Positions 11,376-56,900 of a stretch of DNA of 64,000 bases are shown one piece after another; position 1 is the first letter of the stretch; each line of letters begins with the position of its first letter. Under the pieces are notes generated by a model. The model searched no databases, was not told the origin of the DNA, and was given only the letters and a program-made list of their open reading frames with translations. The position numbers and the translations under genes were made by a program. Source of the DNA: Marthasterias glacialis. Taxonomy: Eukaryota > Echinodermata > Asteroidea > Forcipulatida > Asteriidae. Where the stretch lies: the NCBI GenBank assembly GCA_911728455.2, contig OU452222.1, positions 28,782,430 through 28,846,429 on the forward strand, read 5' to 3'.

Positions 11376-12596
11376 TCACATAGGCCTAGCGTGTGGAATG
11401 TTTTAATCAAGACATTGAGAGATTCACAAGAAACAATAACCTCTCAGAATAATTTCATTATACCTTTATTAGATGAAATAAACTAAAACATAAAAAGGGG
11501 GTAACAAATGCCATCAAATTAAATTTCATTCCGTGAAACGGATCAGGCTAGGCGGGTGGGCATACTAATCCGATAACACAGTATTATTTCACGTCCTGCA
11601 TGCCGTTCTCTGCAGAATGACCTTGGCGCGGGAAAGATACGAACGAAACATCGGACAGATCAAGTACTATTGATATAACATATATTTTTGGTTTGTTCAT
11701 ATAAAATTATTTTTAATGTTCTTTTGTAAATGCTAATTGTAGTTGTTGTTACATTGTTTCCTTTTTTCGGGTGACCACATTTTGTGTCTTTCGTCAATTA
11801 AATTAATCTTTCAATATTGCTTTGACTTTACATTTAGGGAAATGGTTATTGAAAATACCATACTCAAGTCTAGTTTCTCTGAAGTACAATCGTGATTTTA
11901 CAGACGGAACAATCAGACTACTTCCCCTTCGAAGGAATCACAGCTGAGCATTAAACAAAAATGTGGTCAATATATTAAAGGCAGACTCACCTCGTGTACC
12001 GCTAAGGTCTTCCATGTCACGGTTCGCCTTTTAGTTAAACCGGATCACTAATGTTACCAGCTTTTTAAAAACATGACAGCGAAACTATGAAACTTACCAT
12101 TCTGTATAGACACTTTAAACCGCGTCTGAAGACATATAATACTGGTCAGTGATTCACGTTGGATTTTCATATAACTCGATTTTACAGAGAAAGTGCTTAT
12201 CGGAGCCATTATTAAAACAATTTTACTGTAGACTCACGCAACACGGTATTCGCCACAATTGAGTCTGATGTTTTTGTCCCTTGTGTTCCGGCTGTTATGA
12301 TGACACCCCGCGCTTAGTCATTTGGCGAACCCATAGCAGTGAATTAAGACTATAGAACTCGATACGAAGTCTTTGTTCTGTCATTTCTATATCTGTGCCT
12401 GGATAGCCTTGACTTTCACATCAGCGATATTACCATCAGCCGCTTTCTACTCAGCATTGAAGAGAGTCGCTATACACACAGCCATTGTGTACAGAAACAC
12501 AGATAAAACACACCCGGCATAAAGAAACAGGATCTAAATTTCCTTGTATTATATTTAGGTGTTCGGCATTGAGCCGAAAACCTATTGTTATTGTTA

Positions 12597-12632
<36 letters not shown>

Positions 12633-12690
12633 CCTCGTATTCTTATCAGCGAACCTTCTCCGTCGATTTTTAACAAAAGTAAAGCTTATA
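11376..12690. other. intergenic, with a poly-T run
   Basis: No gene seen. A run of about 33 T lies at 12599-12632, immediately left of the complex array. On the minus strand it could be the poly(A) tail of a retroposed sequence, but nothing recognisable adjoins it. Confidence 0.4.
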
Positions 12691-14935
12691 TGAACTTGAA
12701 ACTTATCAGGAACATGAACCATAGTTAGTAGATGAAACCGCAACTTTTTTAGAATGATGACGTCATTGATGACGTCATTATGCTAAATAAACCATTAATA
12801 ATTAGAAAATTAATATCTTGAGAACCAGAAAAGCTACGTACAAGATTCTTTCAAAACATAAAAGTTCTTGTAATGACCTTTAATTGTCGTGCACAACTTG
12901 ACCTCATTTGACTTTTACTTCCGGTCGAAACCGGAAGTTCAAAATTTCAAAAAATCATATCTCAAGAACTGCTAATGATATTGTCAAAATTTGAATGACA
13001 GTTTGAAGATCGGTTAGCCTGCTCAAACTTTGGCACAGACATAATACCAGTTTGACATTGTCTTCTGGCCGTAAAAGATGACGTCATTGATTGCGTCATT
13101 ATATTAAATCAAAGTTTAATATTTAAAAAATCCATATCTGAAGAACCGTATATGTTACATACAAGATCTTTGCACCATATGAAAGCTTTTCGATTACTCT
13201 ACAAATCTTACACAGTGTGTGACCCCATTTGACCTTGACTTCCGGTCGAAACCGGAAGTTAAAATGTCATTTTTCCAAAAAATCCTATTTCAATAAAAAA
13301 CAGGCTATAGTAATAACCATTACTTCATCTGCAAACACTTTAACCAGTCTACATGTCTTACAGAAAGTGTGACCCCATTTGACCTTTACTTCCGGTCGAA
13401 ACCGGAAGTTGAAGTTAACATATAAAAAGATTCATAGGTCATTAACTAAACGAGGTACAGTCTTGAAACTTACTATTACCTTCAACTTTACTGTGCAGTA
13501 AACTGCACTGTTTTTTCTGGATGATGACGTCATCGATGACGTCATTACAATAAGTTAATGTTTAATATTTCAAAAATTCATATCTGAAGAACCGTAAATG
13601 ATACATACAAGATCTTTGCACCATATCAAAGATCTTCAATTACTCTGCACATCTTACACAGTTTGTGACCCCATTTGACCTTGACTTCCGGTCGAAAGAG
13701 GAAGTTGAAATTTTATTTTTCAAAAAGATTATTTTTCAATAACAAAACAGAATTCATTAATAATCATTACTTCATCTGAAAGCTCGTTAACCATTCTAAA
13801 AATTGTGTTGAAGATGTGACCCTATTTGACCCTTACTTCCGGTTGAAACGGATAATTTTTTTTTCTGGGCTTTCTTAGTCGTCGAAACTTGTCCACAAAT
13901 TTTCTCAAAAAGTTAAGCTTGTATGAACTTGAAACTTACCATGTACAAACATATTAGTGAGTGGATGATACAGAAACTTTTTTGGAATGATGACGTCATT
14001 GATGACGTCATGACGTTAAATAAACGTTAAATAATTCAAAAATTTAATAATTCAAGAACGGCAAATGCTACATTCAAAATCTTTAATGCATATGAAAGGT
14101 CTTGTGATGTGGGACAAATTGTATGCACACCGTGACCCCATTTGACCTTTACTTCCGGTAGAAACCGGAAGTTAAAGTTAAAGTTCATGTTATTTGGGGC
14201 TCTAAAGCCTAAGTGATTAAAAATATCAACTAACTTTCAATAAATAATATTTTCTTTAGCTCAAGACCAATCTAGAAATGTGATATATGACGTCATAGCT
14301 ACGTCACAACGAAATTGATACACGAGGTCGAAAAAAAATTATTTTGCTATCTCAAAAACTAAAGCATGTACGGACTTGATACTTACTACATACTTAGACC
14401 ACAGTGTGTATAAGACAAAGCAAAATTTTGGGAATGATGACGTCATCGATGACGTCATTACATTAAATTGAAGTTTTATACTAAAATAATCATATCTTAA
14501 GAATAATACATGCTACATACATGATCTTTACACCATATGAAAGGTCTTGAAGTACTAAACAAATCTTACACAGGGTGTGACCCCATTTGACCTTCACTTC
14601 CGGTCGAAACCGGAAGTAGTAGTTTTGTTATGAAAAATCGATTCTGAATTACGTAAATTTGTATATTAATTGTATAACTTAATTTTAAAGCCCCTCGACG
14701 ATTCTACAAATATTTACAAAGTGTGACCTCATTTGACCTTCACTTCCGGTCGAAACCGGAAGTAAAAGTTTGTACTACAAAAATATGTACCTTATTAATG
14801 AAACGTGGTACATTAATAATCGTTACATCAATTTAAAGCTCTCTGACAATTCTAGATACCATGCACAAGGTGTGACCCCATTTGACCTTTAGTTCCTGTC
14901 AAACCGGAAGTTGAAGTTTCATATGACAAACCTTC
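12690..14935. repeat. complex tandem array with CRE-, ETS- and DR4-like motifs
   Basis: A degenerate tandem array of units of roughly 300-460 bases, some with partial inner repeats. Each typically contains paired TGACGTCA palindromes (12758, 12770; 13079; 13525, 13537; 13991, 14003; 14288; 14438, 14450). Next comes a diverged AT-rich block with ATACAAGATCTTT and CATATGAAAG, then TGACCCCATTTGACCT, and then a hairpin starting ACTTCCGGT and ending ACCGGAAGT. The hairpin recurs at 12917, 13238, 13388, 13684 (degenerate), 13834 (degenerate), 14151, 14595, 14742 and 14891 (degenerate). No long frame is conserved across units, so I treat the array as non-coding. Function unknown. Confidence 0.75.
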
Positions 14936-16410
14936 ATGAATAAAGATAAAAAAGTACAACTAAATATTTCGCCCGTCAGCATAGCACAAATAGACAAGAA
15001 ACGTGCACACAATATTGACCTTAAAATTTTCAATTACGTAATTAAGCCGAACACCGTGAGTTTGTCCACAAACTCTAAATCTCTAGTTATTTATTTTTTT
15101 TTTCTTCAAAGACGTTTTACACATTTTATGGGGTCATGATGTCTGAAAATGACATCCGGGACCAATCCCCCGTGCGTCACTCTGGTGTGGTATTTACAAG
15201 CATGAACCCGACGTACCTCCCCCCATCTTAACACACAGCGCACACATATTTTTCTACCCCATAAATCGAGGACTAATCTTTGTTCTCACATTGTTTGAAC
15301 TACATTTTTGTAAGCGACTTCCCCATTGGTTTGTGTACACGAAAGCGAAGCGTGGACTTCCTCGCTCTGTCATAACACACCCGGGTCCATTTTGTTAAAG
15401 TCCAAGGTTGAGTAGACGCCCCCACGCACGTATTGGCTAAACATATGTCCTTGCTAAATAATCACTTCACAGCTGAAGAGCAAGTCCTTCATGCAATCAC
15501 GGCTTTTTTGTTGTTCTTTTTTTTAATCAAACAGCTGATACCCCTCCAAACCGGCTTCACCACACCACATAATCGACTATCACTCAGAGCCTCCCCATGA
15601 ACTCATCATGATGCACATTAAACTGTTCCGCCTACTAGAATCGTCCTAACTGTAATTGGGATTGGCCCAAGTATAGTTGGTTAATGTCCAACCATAACCA
15701 GACTGATTTAACAGTTGGGTTCTACATCACCATCGATCACTTGATGGTGTGTGGACGACGAGCCGTGACAGAACTTGTAGCAACATGAATTGTGAGGTGA
15801 TTGGGAGGTCCACTCTCAAATGTTTTGATAGCATCTCAGATTTTATGTATAGTTTGACTGTTTTACGTCTTTTGATGTGCATGATTTATTTTCATCTTTT
15901 TTACAGCTGCACGGTGCCATTAAAATTATTAAGGTTTTGTTGTTGTTTGTTTGTTGGGTTTGTGTTTGTTTGTTTGTTTGTTTGTTTGTTTGTTGGTTGG
16001 TTGGTTGGTTGGTTGGTGTGTTTGTTTGCTTGTTTGTTTGTTGCTTTATTTGTTTTGGAGGGGGTGCAGGGAGGATGGAGTTATTTGTTTTTATTTATTT
16101 ATTTAGTTTTTTATTTTATTTTGGCACTGCAGATTCTCTGTACATGATGACAAATATGTTTTATTGAACTACTTAAACTCGGGTGCATTTAGGGAAGAAG
16201 CACCGCCTTCTCCACTAACGAAAAGAAAAAGAAAGCAAAAGTAATGAAAGGGAGCTTGACTAACCGTTAATTTAAGGTTATTTTATATTTCCCCATTCCA
16301 AGCCCCGCCCCCATCTAACTGCTACCACTACAAAACCCGGCCCTGGGATTCATTTTGCGCCCTCTCGCGTTAAAACTGCTCTTCTGTACTAATTACTGGA
16401 TGGAGAACAC
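14936..16410. other. intergenic upstream of TMEM67, with a TTTG/TTGG microsatellite
   Basis: A (TTTG)n to (TTGG)n microsatellite lies at about 15943-16050. Open frames through it (leucine/cysteine/valine/phenylalanine runs) are low-complexity artefacts. No core-promoter element was recognised. The TMEM67 transcription start should lie somewhere in the last few hundred bases before 16455. Confidence 0.5.
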
Positions 16411-16411
16411 A

Positions 16412-16426
16412 GTCACCGTTGGCTAA
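16412..16426 (+). promoter_or_regulatory. imperfect RFX X-box-like site upstream of TMEM67
   Basis: GTCACC, a 3-base spacer, then GGCTAA, 29 bases before the start codon. The first half fits the X-box half-site GTNRCC; the second deviates from RGYAAC. Ciliary genes are commonly under RFX control, so the position is suggestive, but the match is imperfect. Confidence 0.2.
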
Positions 16427-16454
16427 TAAAACAAACGAATCTAAACATTCCAAA

Positions 16455-49427
<32,973 letters not shown>

Positions 49428-49867
49428 GTGAGAGGTGTTGGCTGAGCAACTGCTTTCATGTACAGCCCTCATCGACAATGGTTATAGAGGGGCTCTTAGG
49501 TCATATTCAGTTTCGTGATGAAAAATTTTGAGAACTGCAACTCTAAGTTGTTAAGATCGATCTTGGCTCTTGTTTCGTTTCAGTTTCCTTCTAAAAGAAC
49601 ACCCATAATGGTTTGAATTATCTGCAAGTAGAGAAAACTGCTAGAGTGATTTTGAGTTAGATGTTCAATGTACATACAGTGTAGTCAAGATGATGTTGAA
49701 ATGACCCACTGGGCTTTCTTTAGCCTTTTATGGTAAAGCTTTTACACAGGGTTTATAACTTTTTTGTACTAACAGTGTTATTGGGTACTTTAGTATGGCA
49801 TAATGCTTTAATGGGTAAAGAGTGGACTGACCCATTAGGCCCTGTCTATCAACAGCGCCCACATTGG

Positions 49868-50137
49868 TGGTGAGCAAAGATTATAGAGTGCCGTAGGCGC
49901 AAGATGGGGAACTCTGGCTGAAATGTGAAATCTCACTGGACGCCATTTCTGCAAGTGACTCTATTGATACAACACTGATACGTGCGGACCAGTGTAGACA
50001 ATGACAATTGCTATCAATGGGAAACACAGACATTCACTTGCCGAAATGGCGCCCATGCATATTTCACTTTCCAACAATAGATAAAGGCCCAGTTCCCCAT
50101 CTTGCGCCTACGGCGCTCTATAATCTTTGTTGGTGAG
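49868..50137. repeat. palindromic MITE, family I, with target duplication, downstream of TMEM67
   Basis: Element 49875-50129 with ends CAAAGATTATAGAGTGCCGT and its inverse (GGCGCTCTATAATCTTTG). TGGTGAG flanks both sides (49868-49874, 50131-50137); with one mismatch the duplication could be 8 bp, as in hAT elements. It probably lies in the TMEM67 3' UTR or just past it. Confidence 0.65.
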
Positions 50138-50343
50138 TAGGATTTTTGTGTCTCCTTGCTGTGCCATGTACTACACACAAAAAGACAAAAACTTAGGAAT
50201 CCAAACGGCATCTACGTTTGTGATGAGATTTAGGGGCTGTACAAAGTTTCCAATAATTTGGACGGCCCCGTCCAACAATGTCACGGTCATACGAAAAGAG
50301 CGGGGTGGGGGGGCAGAGATTGTGTATAAATTGTTGATATTGA

Positions 50344-50349
50344 AATAAA
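50344..50349 (+). other. TMEM67: candidate poly(A) signal of TMEM67
   Basis: AATAAA, the first canonical hexamer after the stop codon, about 917 bases downstream. A non-canonical signal nearer the stop cannot be excluded. Confidence 0.3.
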
Positions 50350-53300
50350 TTTTTAAAGAAATTGTTGATAAGTACTACCTGAGGGGAGGATGCCGGGGGG
50401 GAGGGGGGTCTTCAAAATTTGGTCCATCCATTAACAAGTCAAACTTTTGTCAGACTTTTCGGTGAGCATTTGCGGCTGTGATTGGTCAATGTATTAAAGG
50501 GTGGAGCTCAATGTATCAGCCAATCATGACCTGAGGAACATTCCAAGTACTTATGTGAAAATGACTGTAGAAACGATTCAATTCACTTTGGGTTTTTCTG
50601 TGTAAATATTTTTAATTCTCATTAAATCACAAAACTAAATTTTTACTGATTCTTTATTGAGATATTTTACAATGGTTTTGAAGCAAAGGCACAAGGAGAA
50701 GATTGGGGGTGTTGGTAGCCAAACCTTATCAAGTTTTGAAATGAAAAAAATACAGTACATTTGGTCATGTGTTGTAATGACATGGAATGAAGATAATTGT
50801 TTTCTTTGTAATTTAGAATGTAAATATACATTTGTACATTGACTTGGTGCTTATTGTTGTTGAGTGTCCATAATTGTTGTTAAATTTAGACATGTAAATA
50901 ATATGTACTTTTAAATAGATGTAATAATTGCATCCAGGATAGGGAATACTATCTTTGGTTTTATACTGTGTACTCTTAAGTCATGTAGGGGTGGTGGGTT
51001 CGAATCCTACCCGAGTATTAATGTACCTGTAGATTTTTTTCCCCAGGGGACTCTGGAAAGTACGGAGTAGAAACCATGTAATCTTTGTTTACAAAAAGAG
51101 TGACCTTGTACATTCCAGGGCCTTTCTAGCAGGTGAAATACTACACTCGTCATATGGGAAATTGTCATTTTGTGTAATTATTTCCACTTAACTTCAAGAG
51201 TTTTAAAAATAACAGCTGAACAGATTTTGGGGATGTGCCCATTTTCTTCATATCAAAAGTTGATAACAAATTATTCAATATAATCTCCATAAAATATAAG
51301 ATTAAATGTTTTCTTCCATTGGGCTGTGTGCAAATCATGCCTACATGTGATGTCACAGGTTACATTGTCTACACTGTGCTCATCACCCATCAGATGTAAG
51401 GGTAGAAACCAATGTTCTGTCGTCTCGTTAAGGATAACCTACGGTTGTATTTGTTCCGGAGGCACCAGTCTGGGTGTTTTTGCAAAGACTTGTGTTTTGT
51501 AAAATTAAAATAAGTTGGAGTCGAAATAATGCTCTGTTATTTTATGATAAACTCGTCAGTAATTCTTGTTTGTATGCGTGATTGTTTACATGCTTTGAAG
51601 GAAGGAATTGAACGATGGTAATTTTTTTAATAAAATAATTTGCATCAGGGATAAAGAATTTTAGATTTTGAAGTATTTTGGCTTTACCATACACCGATGT
51701 GTGACAAGCACTGTTTTCGGTGCTTTCTCGAGTCCTGTTGGGGGATCCACACGAGGCATATTACTTGGGTGGGATTCGAACCCACAGCCCAGGTATTCTA
51801 GAGTGTAGGCCAATCTTCATTGTACGATTCAAAATTTAGCAGGGGTTCCATTTTGAGGGAATTCCAAAAGAAGTAAACAAATTTTGACTGGGGGAAGTGG
51901 AAGCAAAACGAGACAATCAAAGATGAACTTAGAATAACTATAGAGGGAGCACTCGCTATGTCAAGCACAGAACTCCGTTGACCCACCATGGGTCAAAAAT
52001 CCCTATGGGTCAATTGCATACGAATGCCCACTTAGAAAATGGTTGCTGTGTAAACTGATGAGAGACCAGTGTAATATAAATGACCAGAACCATTTCGTGA
52101 AAAAAACTTCTTGTTGGGCCGTGTGGCATGGTTTTGTACGCCCCCCTTTTTTTATATTACTCTTTATGTTCGTGCAGGATTTGCAAATTAATTTGTGTTC
52201 ATCCTATTGCCCGGCTGCTAAACGACAATTGAAACAAAATGGTAGGCCTGACGAGTTTGCAAAGGAACGATTTCCCGGAGGTTATGTCTCAAAAACTTCA
52301 TCACAACAAAACATACACATTTTGAAATTGCAACCCCCGCAGTCCCCCCCCCCCCCCACCCCCAACGATGCCATGATCAAAAGTTAACATGGCGAGGTTG
52401 CTATAGTCCACCTGATGAACGTTTTTGTTAATATTTGGGAATTTCTGCTGGATGATTATCAGTTCAAATAGACAATACAATCCACGGGTTAAACGTTCAA
52501 GAAAAATACTATTATTGCATCAGTTTTTTGAGCATACATCGCTTTGATCATTTTCTTCCACTATGCTTGGATATGCAACCATGGAGATCCAAGAACTAAC
52601 GGAACTGGCGTAGCCACAGGGGGGTGCAAAGGGGGGCTGCTTCTCCTTGAACCTCCCCGCATGCCCCCGCTGCCTCTGGACACCGTGAAGTTTGCAGTCA
52701 GGCAATTTTAGCCCATTTTTACAATTTCTGTCAATCTTGGGAGCAGTGGTTATTTTACAACAGGTGATATTAAACATTGCGTTAAGTAGGCATACAGGCC
52801 AACTCAGCTGAAACATAACATGATCTCATTGTGGCAATGAATGCAGTGTATGTGGCACATAATAATGATAATTTAGATCATTACAAAAAGATTCATGTTT
52901 AAATAAGGAATGATTGCTATTATGTGCATCATAAATACTTTGAGTTTTTATTTTATTTTGTTATTTTTGTATTTTTTTTAAATTTAATATTCACTATTTT
53001 TATTTATGTATTACATATATTTTTTGTGTGACAAATCTTATAGGAAGCAACCGGCGCATTATTTTTAATTTACAGAAGTGTACATTTGCAAACTTCAAAC
53101 ATCGTCATCGGGGAGGAGTAGATGTCTGCGTTATCTTGGACTTGACTTTAACTGAAATTGACCTTCTACAAATATCTGTGTCCCCCTCCCTTCCCCCTGC
53201 AAATAAAAGATGCTGGCTGCGACCAAGAATCTGAGTTCTGACGTCTCTTTAAAGACCACAATCACCTGATAACATACCAGAAATCTGCCTTAGATCCAAA

Positions 53301-53953
53301 TAAACAGAACCCTTAAGGATGTGATAACCACATTTTTAGAAAAAGCATGGTGGAAGACAAGGGAAGGCTCACTTCCTGTTAAGTAAGTATTAATAAATCC
53401 TTGGTTACCAAGTGATATTGCACAACAATGCATGCACAGACACTTCCGATTGCAGTGGGTAGGCCTATGTAACAAAGGTATGCCGCACGTGTCTGGTTGT
53501 TTATTTCGTCCCTTGATGTCGGTTAATTTACTGGCACTACGCCATAAACGATCAGAGGCCCAGTGGGAGATTATTGCTTGTTAGTTTTGTCTGAGTCCAT
53601 GGTTAGCTGCGTCAATCACGGTGGAGGTCAGGTGGAATCAACAAGACGAAACTGCACCCCCCTGGTCTCACACCCAGGCAAGCCGCGCGCACATCTGGGC
53701 ACTGCTCTGAGACAAAACCACAAACAGACCAGTCACGGATCTTTGACCGAACGTGCTGATGAGAGAGCAAGAGGACCCCAACACTCACACATGTGTGTAG
53801 CCTCTCGCATGTTCACAATCATTCCTGTACAACTTTGACTAAAGCATTCTAGTTTAACTTGAAGTTTCTGTCCTGTGTTCATCAGCTGTCCATGCCATTG
53901 ATCTTGCTGGAAGAGGGCTTTTTCAACTTGTATTCTTCTGTGATAACTATACC
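50350..53953. other. intergenic region between TMEM67 and the EGF gene
   Basis: Contains a family B SINE fragment (50985-51075, B-box GGGTTCGAATCCTACC), a reversed family G MITE (51072-51371), another reversed family B copy (51640-51800), a C-run at about 52345-52357 and a GGCGTAGCC G-rich fragment near 52608. No gene recognised; the frame at 53563-53838 has no family similarity and may be 5' leader of the next gene. Confidence 0.5.
51072..51371 (-). repeat. MITE, family G, copy 3
   Basis: Reverse orientation relative to 38353-38692; the interior TTTAAAAATAACAGCTGAACA and ATGTGATGTCACAGGTTACA blocks match. Confidence 0.65.
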
Positions 53954-56900
53954 ATGGAATTCAATTTATTCTGTTGCACTGTCATTGCAGTGGCAGTAAT
54001 CGTGCTCGCCAGATACTCCGAAAGTCAGACGACCGATGGCCGGATTAACATTTCGTTCACGACGTCTTCATCCAATTCGACCCTGTCAGATGACGAGTCG
54101 ACAACAATCATGCCAGCAGAAAATATAACTCATGAGGAAACCACGACTGATGATAGTGATACAAGAACTACAGATTATGCGATTCTTGAAGAAGTAACGT
54201 TTGGTGAACCTTTAGAGGTAAGGTTTTACATGTTTTGGTCGTGAAGCTTTTAACTAAGTTCCTTAGAAGAAACATGGAGGTAGAACTATACACTATAGAA
54301 CCATGGTAGAACCTTTCCTTCCTTCGTTTGTGGTAGAACATAGAAGTATATAACATTGTTAACAGTCTGTTAAAAAGCTTAGATGACTTTGCAGCGGTTA
54401 GGCTCGTCTATTGTTTGCTACGGTCCTTTCTTGATTCTCAAATCATAATTAAAACAATGGGTCATACTCATAGCTCCATGGTCCTAGGCATGCACCAACC
54501 AAGTTATCAGAGCCAAAATTGAGATTACGCCTGCGTACTGAAATCTGCTACTGTCGTTATTCTGACAGATACCGACGATGAGGGCTGAGTGGATCATCAA
54601 TCAAACTTTAATTTTGTCTGAAACTTACTCTTGTTCTTTCGCTGATAATTTTACCATGTCATAGTTCTTTTTGTATGACGAAGGCCTGTGTGTATTTCTT
54701 CTTCCGTAGTATAAGTATGACCGTGGAGTTAAGGAGTACAGCGCCCCAGTTACTGGGTCTAAGCACAGGCTACGACAGATAATGTCAAAAATCTCAAAAA
54801 AGGAGTACAGCGCCCCAGTTACTGGGTCTAGCCTGTGGAGAATGGTCCTGACAAAATTGCCTCCTCCATGCACGATGCATGCCATTTTTAATAATATGGA
54901 GGACAAACACGTGTTTAAAATGGTCGGTACATGCCATAAACTAATGAGTACTAACTAGTTTTTTTCATTCAATTCAATGATTTATGAGTTCAAGACATTC
55001 CTAAAATGCAAGAATTAGAACCTCAAAACTATTTGGAGTTGGAGGCCATAAAGAAAGACCCTGAATAGAGCGAGAACACCGGTTGCTACCTTATGCAACA
55101 TCGTTGCGTAACACAACTAAATGAATGCAATGTAGAATATTTACAATATCCTCTGGCATAACAGCTGTTATAAAACTCCCACGGAGAATTAAAGTCATTT
55201 ACTTTTTTTTCATTACTTTTTAAGGCTCGGTAGATTATCCTTTCCTCTAGAAATGTTCTACATTAATGTTAACAGAAAAAATACCTTCAAGAAAAACCAA
55301 AGACATCATAACGCAAGTTTAAATAAGTTCAATATGTGTGTTATATTTTATTTTCATCATTGAGCAACTTCATCGATTTCTAGTTTTAAACACACTTTAA
55401 ATCCAACCGTGATCCAACCGAACCTACACGGCGATCCAGTTAAAACTGAAAACGCGACAACGGTATTTTTTAAACTGTTAAAGTTTTGTCAGATATTTCG
55501 TGCACGTGCATGCACGTGGTCATTTGCAAATGCTGCAATCGTGCTTTTGTGTCTTCAAATACTTTTTTTTTGCCTTTGAGAAAGACTCTGCTAGGGTCGA
55601 AACGTGAGGCCATTTTAAACAATTTTTGCAAATACTTTCTTCTCAACTTTGACAATATCTAGGATGGAGTTTATTGCAAAAAACAATGGTTCTAGTGTGA
55701 ATTTTACAACCAGTGAGCTTTAGATTGTAACCAATATTATTGTTTGTTTGTTTTTGTTTTTTCAAATCCTGGCATTTGACTTTTCGGCAGTGGTGCTGGT
55801 TGTTTTTGGTGGTGGTGGTTTGTTGTGTTTTAAATGTGTTTTGTTATAGAAGTGATAACCTGAAAGGTAATACACGTTGGGTGGACGGAAACTATCAGTG
55901 ATTGTTTATATTGTTGACTTTAAAGTTGGCATCACCTCGTTTGTTTTATCATCATTCTTTACCTGTTTGTTGTTAACATTTTGGTTTGGAAGGCAATTAC
56001 TATTACACTGCTTGTGTCAGCATTTCGCATCAGCTTATGCTTTGCAAAGTGGTTTTATGCAAACATCCAATAAATTGTTTGCATTTAGAATTTGAAACAT
56101 TTAAGCTACCTCTATATAATCTAAGCTTTAGTGGGCTTTAGTTTATTGCTTCAGCAAAAAAAGCAAACGCTACCGGCGATGAAGGTGTTAATGGCTTTCT
56201 TAATATCCCCCCCTTAAACACGTACCAGTAACCGTAAAGCTCCATGCATTAGGCCTAACCATGGAGGAAGGAAGCCATGCGGCAACTAAACCTGATGTGA
56301 AAATAATTGTGTCCTTGCGCTTACAAAAAAGACAAGTGTTTCTTCACTCAATATACGAAGTTCGACAGAATTTCAAAAAGTTTGTAACTTGGATTTTATA
56401 GGATTCTCCTATACGTACGCCTCATCGGGTTCAGTGGCAATCAGACAACTCTGCTCGTCTTAATAAGAAAGAATGCCTGACTGCTATACTGGTCGAAACG
56501 TACAAGACCCAACATTATCTCAACCTAAAGGTGGTTCTTTTTATACATCCATATCTAACACTTCTTCCCAGAAGAGATAAACTTCATTGATTGTAACCCT
56601 CGAAGAAATCTCAGGCCTGAATGCTATGAGTTCTTAAATGGGCAAAGGCACTAGGCATTTTCTCCATGGCAAATGACACCTCTATGATTGAACATTTCAC
56701 GGGCACGAAGGGAATAACCAAGGACAACGCAATTTGCCCCCGTGAAGTATCAGACCTGCAGTTTATTTCTTGCCTCCCACACCATACAAAGCTTCAAATT
56801 TACTTACAGAGCGTTTTAACACCACGTGTTTTTAAGAAACACCATACCTCGTGTACACTTTTTGTACAAAATGGTGTTACCGCAAACCTTACTTCTGGTA

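Noticed and set aside
12690..14935. CRISPR-like array
   Set aside because: Units are long and degenerate, without regular spacers, and the DNA is eukaryotic.
15749..16167. Two overlapping hydrophobic frames rich in Leu, Val, Cys and Phe
   Set aside because: They read through a (TTTG)n/(TTGG)n microsatellite.
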